A DNA stretch of 12,826 nt from Ignavibacteria bacterium (GTDB taxonomy: Bacteria; Bacteroidota; Ignavibacteria; Tepidaquicellales; OLB5): NCBI GenBank assembly GCA_027492415.1, contig JAPUEV010000220.1, forward strand, positions 1 to 12,826, read 5' to 3'. The position numbers and the translations under genes are program-made. Positions 7,385 through 12,826 of this stretch are shown piece by piece. Below the pieces are notes generated by a model. It ran no database searches, was not told the DNA's origin, and was given only the letters and a program-made list of their open reading frames with translations. The first letter of the stretch is position 1. Each line of letters starts with the position of its first letter.

Positions 7385-8610
7385 TTTATTTCCCCTGCTG
7401 TAAGTTTTTCCAGTTTATATACCGATGTGTAATAACTGTATAGTGAGCTTAAATATTGTGTACGGGTATCATAAACAACCTGCAATGCCTGCAGGTATTC
7501 AACATAATCAATTGCCCCTTCTTCATAGCTTGTTTTTGCCTGCCTCAATATTTCATCTGCCTCGGGCATTGCTTCCTTATGGAAGAAATCTGATTGCCTT
7601 GAGCTGTTCAGAAATTCTTCGAAGGCAATGTTTACTTCATTTTCAATTGACCTTTTAATAACAAGCTCATCATTTGATGCAATATCAAGCTCGTAACCTG
7701 CTTCCCTGATACTGCCGGATGGCTCCCACCAGAACCAAAGCGGAATGCCAACGCCAAGCTCCATCCCCCAGAAATCGGCATCACTGCCGATCTTTTGCTT
7801 ATAATACCTGAACGAGAAATTCGGCAGCAGCTCTGAGCGTGTTAAAGAGAGCTTATTGCTGAATTTTTCCTTTTGATACTTGTTAATCATAAGCTCGGGG
7901 TTATTTGATACAGCTATCCTGGTTATTTCAGCTTTATCAATTTTAATTTCATTGAACGAAAGCTCATCAACCGGCTTGAAAACCGAGTATGGTACATTCA
8001 TCAGCTTTGCCAGCTCTGATCCTGAGCTGATCAAATCAGACTCAATATTTTTAATTTCGTTTTCGTATTTGATCTTATTCACTTTTGCTCCAAGAACTTC
8101 AAGGTTACCTGTTGAGCCTGCATCAAATTTCTTTTCGGCAACAAAAAGGAAATCGCTGTATATCTTCAGGTTTTCGCGGGCAGCATCCAGCAGCTTAAGG
8201 TTATACAGCAGGCTTAAGTATGCGTTTTTAACATTAAACCTGATATCTGAAGAAAGCCTATTTAATTCCTGACGGGCAATGTTAACCTGAGATTCCTGTA
8301 CATCTGACCTTAAAAAATAATTTAACGGGAATTCCAGCTCCTGTACAATGCCGATCTTCCTTGATTCATAATTCTTTAAGCTTCCTTTTATTCCTTCAAA
8401 CTCAATAAAAATCTCCGGCCGGGGAATATTAAAAGACCTCTGCTTTACTGCTTCTTCTTTCTGAACATTCAGCTTTGCAGTTTTTATTTCACGGTTATTT
8501 TCCGTGGCTGTTTTAACAGCTTCATCAATTGTAAGAGTCTGCGACTGTAAGATGCCTCCTGCAAAAACGAAAATAAATATGAGATTGAATATTGTTTTAT
8601 TATGATACAT
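7381..8610 (-). CDS. czcC: Outer-membrane efflux channel, TolC/CzcC family
   Basis: Outer-membrane factor of the tripartite metal pump, forming the exit duct. 409 aa, the usual CzcC size. A signal peptide covers about 1-24 (hydrophobic IFNLIFIFVFAGGIL, cut near LQSQ-TLT). Two outer-membrane efflux repeats follow, at about 25-205 (starting LTIDEAVKTATENN) and about 222-400. Each is rich in long amphipathic helices (LKLLDAARENLKIYSDFLFVAEK; YEEGAIDYVEYLQALQ), and GVGIPLWFWW marks the second beta segment. There is no lipobox Cys. ATG start, 5 nt downstream of the czcA stop; its TGA stop overlaps the czcB start. Placement between the RND pump and adaptor assigns it to this system. Confidence 0.9.
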   Translation of the reverse strand: MYHNKTIFNLIFIFVFAGGILQSQTLTIDEAVKTATENNREIKTAKLNVQKEEAVKQRSFNIPRPEIFIEFEGIKGSLKNYESRKIGIVQELEFPLNYFLRSDVQESQVNIARQELNRLSSDIRFNVKNAYLSLLYNLKLLDAARENLKIYSDFLFVAEKKFDAGSTGNLEVLGAKVNKIKYENEIKNIESDLISSGSELAKLMNVPYSVFKPVDELSFNEIKIDKAEITRIAVSNNPELMINKYQKEKFSNKLSLTRSELLPNFSFRYYKQKIGSDADFWGMELGVGIPLWFWWEPSGSIREAGYELDIASNDELVIKRSIENEVNIAFEEFLNSSRQSDFFHKEAMPEADEILRQAKTSYEEGAIDYVEYLQALQVVYDTRTQYLSSLYSYYTSVYKLEKLTAGEIK

Positions 8611-8615
8611 ATATA

Positions 8616-11600
8616 TTACTTTGTTTTATTAAATTCATATTTGGGATTTGTGTGCCTGTAAAAAATACCATAAAGTACCGGCAGAACTATCAGGGTCAAT
8701 AGTGTCGAGGATATCAGCCCGCCAATTACAACTGTTGCGAGCGGTCTCTGGACTTCTGCGCCTGCACCCTGCGATAGCGCCATTGGTATAAAGCCAAGAG
8801 AAGCTACAAGCGCAGTCATTAATATTGGCCGCAGCCTTGCAGATGTTCCGGTGATTATCCTGTTATGGATGTTTGCTATACCTTCTTCTTCAAGCCTGTT
8901 AAAATAAGCAATCATAACTATGCCGTTTAGCACTGCCACACCGAATAAAGCAATGAAGCCAACGCCTGCGGAGATACTGAAAGGCATTCCCCGGATAAGC
9001 AGGGAAAATATACCCCCAACAACAGCAAAAGGAATACCTGAGAATACAAGCAGACCCTGTTTGACGGAATTAAATGCTACAAACAGAAGCGCAAAAATAA
9101 AAAGCAGCGCAACCGGTACTGCTATAAGCAGCCTGCCTGAGGCGCTTTCAAGATTACGGAACTGACCACCGTACTCGATAACATATCCCGGCGGAAGCTG
9201 AACTCCGGAAGACACTTTTCTTTTCAGCTCTTCAACATAACTACTGATATCACGGCCGCGGACATTGCTTTGAATTACGATCCTTCTTTTGCTGTTATCC
9301 CTTGTTATTTCGGCGGGACCTTCTTTAATATCAATATCAGCAAGCTGCGATAGCGGGATCTTTATGCCCGAAGGTGCCGCAATAAGTATATTGCCAACTG
9401 AATTAAGATCACTTTTATATTCATTGTGATACCTTAAAACAATATCGAACTTTCTGTCACCTTCAAATACAACTCCCGCTGTTTTTCCGGCAAGGGCTGT
9501 GGCTATCACATCATTTACATCATCAACATTTATACCGTACAATGCGATCTTATCCCGGTTTATCTTTATCTGAAGCTGGGGCAGGCCTTCGAGCTGCTGA
9601 ACAGATATGTCTTCGGCACCGGAAATTGTTGTCATTACTTTGGAAATTTCATTACCTTTTTCAGAAAGTATGCCAAGATCATCACCAAATATTTTTACGG
9701 CAATATCACCACGGGCACCCGAAAGAAGCTCATTGAACCTTAATTCAATAGGCTGGGTAAATGTAAGTCCAATGCCGGGCACAACAGAAAGCTCCTTCTG
9801 CATCTTTTCTATTAGCTCTTCCTTTGTTTTGGCACTTGTCCATTCTTCAATGGGCTTTAGGATGACTATAACATCGCTGAATTCCGGACCCATTGGGTCA
9901 GTGGCAAGCTCAGGTGCGCCGGTTTTAGTTACCACGGTCTTAATTTCAGGAAATTTAGCTTTCAATATCTGCTCGCATTTTGTGCCTATGTTAACCGATT
10001 CAGTAAGCGAGATACCCGGCAGCCTGACGATCTGGTAAGCGAGGTCGCCTTCATCAAGCTTAGGGATAAACTCCGAGCCAAGCCTTGTGAAAACAAACAG
10101 GCTTGCACCAAGCAATAGCAGAGCTGTGCCGATAACCACCAGCTTATTTTTTAAGGAAAATTCAAGCACCGGGATATAAAGTTTTTTTATGCTGTTTATA
10201 ATTTTATCTGCAATGGTTTCTTTTTCAGCAGAATTTTTCTTTAAAATGAGTGAACACATCATAGGTACATACGTAAGTGAGAGTAACAATGCCCCTACCA
10301 ATGCAAAGCCAACTGTGAAAGCCATTGGCTTGAACATTTTGCCTTCAATGCCGCCTAAAGCAAAGATAGGGAGGTATACTATCAAAATTATGAGGACACC
10401 GAATATTGCAGATTTTATAATGCCGGATGAAGAGGAAAATATAGTTTCATCCATAACTTCTTTAGTAAGAGGTTCTTTATTCACATGAATCTTTAATCCT
10501 ACGGCTACGATGACGGATTCAACAATTATAACAGCTCCATCTACTATTAAGCCAAAATCAATAGCACCCAGGGACATTAAGTTGCCGGATACATTAAATA
10601 TATTCATCATTATCAGCGCAAAAAGCATAGCAAGCGGAATAACAGATGCTACTATCAGCCCCGCACGAATGTTACCAAGCATAAGCAGAAGTACTAATAT
10701 GACAATTAATCCGCCTTCAATCAGATTTTTTTCAACTGTGCCGATTGTTTTATCTACAAGATGCTCACGGTTATAGAATTCATCGATGGTTATCCCTTTA
10801 GGAAGCGATGGCTTAATTTCCTGGATCTTTTCATGAACCCTTGCGGCAACTTCACGTGAATTTGCGCCTTTTAACATCATTACTATCCCGGTCACAACTT
10901 CACCGTTGCCATCCTGTGTAACTGCTCCCACCCTCAAGCCTTCGCCGTAATTCACTTCAGCCAATTGTTTTAAATAAACCGGAGTGCCGTGTTCTGTCTT
11001 CACAACAATGTTTCGGATATCATCCATTGTTTCAATGAGTCCGATACCCCTAATAGAGTACTGGTCTGATAGTTTTTCAATGTAGCCTCCGCCAACATTG
11101 CTGTTATTTTTTGTAACTGCATCAAACACTTCGCTTAAAGTGATATTATAATTGATAAGGGCATCTGGGTTTACATGAATGTGGTACTGCTTTTCAAATC
11201 CACCGAAGCTGTTAATTTCCGCTACGCCATCAGTTCCGAGCAGCTGGCGTTTAACTATCCAGTCCTGTATTTCCCTTAACTCTGCATAGCTGAATGTTGT
11301 ATCCTTTGGATCTTCCGGTCTTACTACATACTGATATATCTCACCAAGACCCGTACTTACAGGCGCCATTTCCGGGCTGCCGAGTCCATTGGGAATATTT
11401 TCCTCTGCTTCCTTAAGCTTCTGGAACACAAGGTTCCTTGCAAAGTAAATATCAACATTATCTTCAAATACAATTGTTACAACAGATATACCGAACTTGG
11501 ATATTGACCTGAGCTCAAGCACATCGGGTATACTTTTCATTGATATTTCAACAGGGTATGTAATGAATCTTTCAACTTCGGATGCTGATAGGGTTGGACT

Positions 11601-11756
11601 TGAAGTAATTACCTGAATCTGGTTATTTGTGATATCGGGAACAGCATCAATAGGCAGCTTTAAAGCTGAATAAATACCTGCTAGTATTAAAATGAAAACA
11701 CAAAACCCAACAACCATTTTTTGCTTTATAGAAAAAGCAATAATTTTATCTATCAT
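8616..11756 (-). CDS. czcA: Heavy-metal RND efflux pump, CzcA family
   Basis: Inner-membrane, proton-driven RND transporter that takes metal from periplasm (and perhaps cytoplasm) to the CzcC channel. 1046 aa, the full family length, with the RND layout of two six-helix halves and two large periplasmic loops. N-terminal LPIDAVPDITNNQIQV (34-49) and the VERFITYPVE region are typical of heavy-metal RND pumps. The TM4 proton-relay motif is DFGLIVDGAVIIVES (400-414), with D400, D406 and E413. The DFG...DGA form is known for Zn/Co/Cd (or Co/Ni) pumps, whereas Cu/Ag CusA pumps carry a DAA form. The last motif residue is Ser where Asn is usual. The channel is a separate gene, unlike the CzcA-CzcC fusions seen in some Bacteroidota. 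ATG start, no Shine-Dalgarno, 81 nt after the small Cys-rich gene. Confidence 0.95.
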   Translation of the reverse strand: MIDKIIAFSIKQKMVVGFCVFILILAGIYSALKLPIDAVPDITNNQIQVITSSPTLSASEVERFITYPVEISMKSIPDVLELRSISKFGISVVTIVFEDNVDIYFARNLVFQKLKEAEENIPNGLGSPEMAPVSTGLGEIYQYVVRPEDPKDTTFSYAELREIQDWIVKRQLLGTDGVAEINSFGGFEKQYHIHVNPDALINYNITLSEVFDAVTKNNSNVGGGYIEKLSDQYSIRGIGLIETMDDIRNIVVKTEHGTPVYLKQLAEVNYGEGLRVGAVTQDGNGEVVTGIVMMLKGANSREVAARVHEKIQEIKPSLPKGITIDEFYNREHLVDKTIGTVEKNLIEGGLIVILVLLLMLGNIRAGLIVASVIPLAMLFALIMMNIFNVSGNLMSLGAIDFGLIVDGAVIIVESVIVAVGLKIHVNKEPLTKEVMDETIFSSSSGIIKSAIFGVLIILIVYLPIFALGGIEGKMFKPMAFTVGFALVGALLLSLTYVPMMCSLILKKNSAEKETIADKIINSIKKLYIPVLEFSLKNKLVVIGTALLLLGASLFVFTRLGSEFIPKLDEGDLAYQIVRLPGISLTESVNIGTKCEQILKAKFPEIKTVVTKTGAPELATDPMGPEFSDVIVILKPIEEWTSAKTKEELIEKMQKELSVVPGIGLTFTQPIELRFNELLSGARGDIAVKIFGDDLGILSEKGNEISKVMTTISGAEDISVQQLEGLPQLQIKINRDKIALYGINVDDVNDVIATALAGKTAGVVFEGDRKFDIVLRYHNEYKSDLNSVGNILIAAPSGIKIPLSQLADIDIKEGPAEITRDNSKRRIVIQSNVRGRDISSYVEELKRKVSSGVQLPPGYVIEYGGQFRNLESASGRLLIAVPVALLFIFALLFVAFNSVKQGLLVFSGIPFAVVGGIFSLLIRGMPFSISAGVGFIALFGVAVLNGIVMIAYFNRLEEEGIANIHNRIITGTSARLRPILMTALVASLGFIPMALSQGAGAEVQRPLATVVIGGLISSTLLTLIVLPVLYGIFYRHTNPKYEFNKTK

Positions 11757-11785
11757 AAACTAATTTAAATAAATTAAAGTATGGC

Positions 11786-11802
11786 ACCGCATATAATGCG
11801 GT
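11786..11802. promoter_or_regulatory. Perfect 7-bp hairpin in the leader between the Cys-rich gene and czcA
   Basis: ACCGCAT (11786-11792), ATA loop, ATGCGGT (11796-11802), a GC-containing stem in AT-rich DNA. On the transcribed (-) strand it lies 30 nt before the czcA ATG and 35 nt after the end of the DUF6660-like gene. The following bases (GCCATACTTTAATTTATTT) give only a weak, broken U-tract. It could be a partial terminator or attenuator that sets the ratio of the small protein to the pump, an RNA-processing or stability element, or an operator. No TAnnTTTG box is visible in this 81-nt gap on the - strand. Confidence 0.5.
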
Positions 11803-11837
11803 TCATTTGGTAAAGATCAGAATAATATTAAATTAGA

Positions 11838-12155
11838 TTATGCTTTTGGAGGCGGGGATGTTGGCGTATATGAAACGGGAAATAATTGTGTGTGAGTATT
11901 TCCGGGGTGGAATGCTGAATGAATGTAATTTAAGGTTTGAGCTTTTGAAATTGAAACCAGTGTATTGCAGCACAGGCAGTTGCAGAATGGCGTGCAGGAG
12001 TCCTCTTCGCCATCAGAATGCCGGTCTTCCATGTGAACAATACCTTCAGTCTGGCAAAAATCCACACTATGATCATCAACGCAGGGTTTAAATGCCAGAA
12101 ACAGCACATAAACGATCATTATTTTGGTGATTATTCCTGACAGATTTTTTGACAT
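11838..12155 (-). CDS. Small Cys-rich secreted or membrane-tethered protein, DUF6660-like
   Basis: 105 aa from the ATG; the frame is open two codons further (TTG CTG ATG), but ATG is the likelier start. The N-terminal hydrophobic stretch (about 8-22, IITKIMIVYVLFLAF) acts as signal peptide or anchor and is followed by KPCVDD. A His/Asp/Glu-rich spacer comes next (28-52), then the Cys cluster CTPFCNCLCC (54-63) and a C-terminal tail ending SYTPTSPPPKA. Seven Cys in total (25, 34, 54, 58, 60, 62, 63). From memory, the pattern C-x-P-C..., C-[ST]-P-F-C-x-C-x-C-C and a Pro-rich end next to czcA matches the DUF6660 family of Bacteroidota, whose function is unknown. The layout suggests a periplasmic metal-binding protein made before the pump (inference). 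It appears to be first in the efflux operon. Confidence 0.75.
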   Translation of the reverse strand: MSKNLSGIITKIMIVYVLFLAFKPCVDDHSVDFCQTEGIVHMEDRHSDGEEDSCTPFCNCLCCNTLVSISKAQTLNYIHSAFHPGNTHTQLFPVSYTPTSPPPKA

Positions 12156-12243
12156 CAGCAAATATATACCCTGAAGCAGAATTAATCAAGTGTATAGAAA
12201 ATTGCATTCTTGTTTTTTATGGATTTAATCTGAAAATAGTTTG

Positions 12244-12251
12244 CAAAATTA
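12244..12251 (-). promoter_or_regulatory. Candidate -7 promoter box (TAATTTTG) for the efflux operon
   Basis: On the - strand the sequence reads TAATTTTG, a TAnnTTTG match, about 89 nt upstream of the Cys-rich gene's ATG. It lies 6 nt from the edge of the inverted repeat at 12258-12279. No clear -33 element is visible. It is the best promoter candidate for the five-gene metal operon, because the czcA leader shows no such box. Confidence 0.4.
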
Positions 12252-12257
12252 TGATAA

Positions 12258-12279
12258 ATGTCATTCCATTTAATGACAT
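12258..12279. promoter_or_regulatory. Perfect 8-bp inverted repeat, putative shared operator
   Basis: ATGTCATT (12258-12265), a CCATTT spacer, AATGACAT (12272-12279). The dyad is centred between two opposed TAnnTTTG boxes and would occupy the spacer or -35 region of both promoters, the usual place for a repressor or MerR-type site. It does not match any regulator box I can name with confidence, and there is no U-tract to make it a terminator. Confidence 0.5.
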
Positions 12280-12286
12280 GATGTAT

Positions 12287-12294
12287 TAAATTTG
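12287..12294 (+). promoter_or_regulatory. Candidate -7 promoter box (TAAATTTG) for the rightward Cys-rich gene
   Basis: TAAATTTG matches TAnnTTTG and lies 7 nt right of the inverted repeat. It overlaps the TTG at 12292, so if this promoter is real, transcription would start near 12300 and translation would have to begin at the next TTG (12301), on a leaderless or nearly leaderless mRNA. Confidence 0.4.
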
Positions 12295-12708
12295 TATAGA
12301 TTGAAAAAGAATATTAAAAATATCATCAGCATTTTTACAGCATTTATTCTGCTTTCGGGGGGTAACTTCGCATTTGCACTATCCCATGCTGATTGTATAA
12401 TAATAAATTCCGGTTATATTACATGCGAAATGGATTGCTGCAAAGATAATCCGTGCGCCGATGATGATAACGGCGGGAAAGTGATACTGAAGGATGACAG
12501 TAAATCCTGCTGCCAGGTACACATAGAAAAAAGCATGGAGCAGGATGTATCTTTGCCGGTGCTTGTAAAGAAAACAGAGATATCAAAAGTATTTTCATTT
12601 AATTTAATTTCAATATCAACCATAAATGAATCACAGGGATATGTGCCTGTAATTCATAAATTCAAAACATCGTATATACTCCTTACCACTTCTATTCTCA
12701 GAATTTAG
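12292..12708 (+). CDS. Small secreted Cys-rich protein of unknown function
   Basis: Up to 138 aa; I do not recognise the family. The first possible start is TTG 12292. TTG 12301 gives a more usual signal peptide (KKNIKNIISIFTAFILL, probable cut after AFA) and fits the overlapping promoter box. After the signal come seven Cys (35, 45, 49, 50, 55, 73, 74, counted from 12292), including EMDCCKDNPC and KSCCQVHIE, with an Asp-rich spacer (56-70) between. The last 55 residues have few charges and end LLTTSILRI. The double CC motifs with nearby His and Asp suggest periplasmic metal binding or disulfides (inference). It is vaguely like Bacteroidota Cys-rich small proteins of metal loci, but I cannot assign it. 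It ends in TAG, the only such terminal codon here; reading past it would add seven residues before TAA. Divergent from the efflux operon, with a shared putative operator. Confidence 0.7.
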   Translation: MYRLKKNIKNIISIFTAFILLSGGNFAFALSHADCIIINSGYITCEMDCCKDNPCADDDNGGKVILKDDSKSCCQVHIEKSMEQDVSLPVLVKKTEISKVFSFNLISISTINESQGYVPVIHKFKTSYILLTTSILRI

Positions 12709-12791
12709 CTTCATTTTATTTCATTCGTTTAAATTAAAGCCTGTGGTTTTACTGCGGGATATTAATAAATAATTTTTCATGAAATAATAAT

Positions 12792-12826
12792 ATGAAATTA
12801 ACCTTCATCCTTGCAGCACTTGCGAT
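12792..12826 (+). CDS. Start of a probably exported protein, cut by the window end
   Basis: ATG followed by MKLTFILAALA, the beginning of a typical signal peptide or membrane helix; only 11 codons are visible. It follows the Cys-rich gene by 83 nt on the same strand (gap 12709-12791, AT-rich, no clear hairpin terminator), so it may share that transcript. An upstream ATG at 12779 runs into TAA after two codons and is not a start. Function cannot be judged. Confidence 0.6.
   Translation, partial: MKLTFILAALA

Noticed and set aside
9607..10038. Long + strand open frame antisense to czcA (and similar ones at 7880-8272, 10189-10488, 8920-9165)
   Set aside because: Low-complexity Ser/Ile-rich translations lying opposite well-conserved coding sequence; shadows of czcA and czcC.
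11840..12091. + strand open frame opposite the DUF6660-like gene
   Set aside because: The - strand frame has a signal or anchor segment and a recognisable Cys motif; the + strand translation shows no domain-like features.

Overview
The window looks like a chromosomal segment from an AT-rich, Gram-negative member of the Bacteroidota/Ignavibacteria/Chlorobi (FCB) group. Four things point there: no Shine-Dalgarno motif precedes any start I inspected; TTG is the only workable start for several genes; several TAnnTTTG (Bacteroidota-type -7) boxes sit in intergenic DNA; and the metal-efflux locus carries a small Cys-rich protein resembling DUF6660, a family I know from Bacteroidota efflux loci. An outer membrane is implied by the LpxH-like enzyme, the TolC-like protein and the tripartite RND pump. 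The lineage is inferred from these traits, not from a marker gene.

Left half (2-5097, + strand): cell-envelope genes. First is the C-terminal part of a WbpA-type UDP-N-acetylhexosamine 6-dehydrogenase, then a non-hydrolysing UDP-GlcNAc 2-epimerase (wecB) 10 nt later. Together they would make UDP-HexNAc uronic acids for a surface polysaccharide. After a 106-nt gap with a possible promoter come an LpxH-like UDP-2,3-diacylglucosamine diphosphatase (lipid A) and a class A penicillin-binding protein. The PBP frame is otherwise intact over 771 codon positions but is broken by one in-frame amber codon at 3346-3348. A strong bidirectional hairpin terminator (5103-5133) separates this half from the convergent right half.

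Right half (12155-5176, - strand): a heavy-metal efflux operon, in transcription order DUF6660-like Cys-rich small protein, czcA (RND pump), czcC (outer-membrane channel), czcB (His-rich lipoprotein adaptor), czcD (cation diffusion facilitator). Spacings are 81 nt with a small hairpin, then 5 nt, a 4-nt ATGA overlap and 13 nt, consistent with co-transcription. CzcA carries the DFG...DGA motif of the Zn/Co/Cd-type pumps, and CzcD has the HD-HD zinc site. CzcD would move metal from cytoplasm to periplasm, and CzcABC would carry it across the outer membrane.

Divergent from this operon is a second small secreted Cys-rich protein (12292-12708), followed by the first 11 codons of another probably exported protein (12792 on). 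The 130-nt gap between the two divergent small genes contains a perfect 8-bp inverted repeat placed almost symmetrically between two opposed TAnnTTTG boxes. It is a plausible shared operator for a metal-responsive regulator, but no regulator gene lies in the window. I saw no RNA genes, CRISPR arrays, insertion sequences or gene-free stretches over 300 nt.
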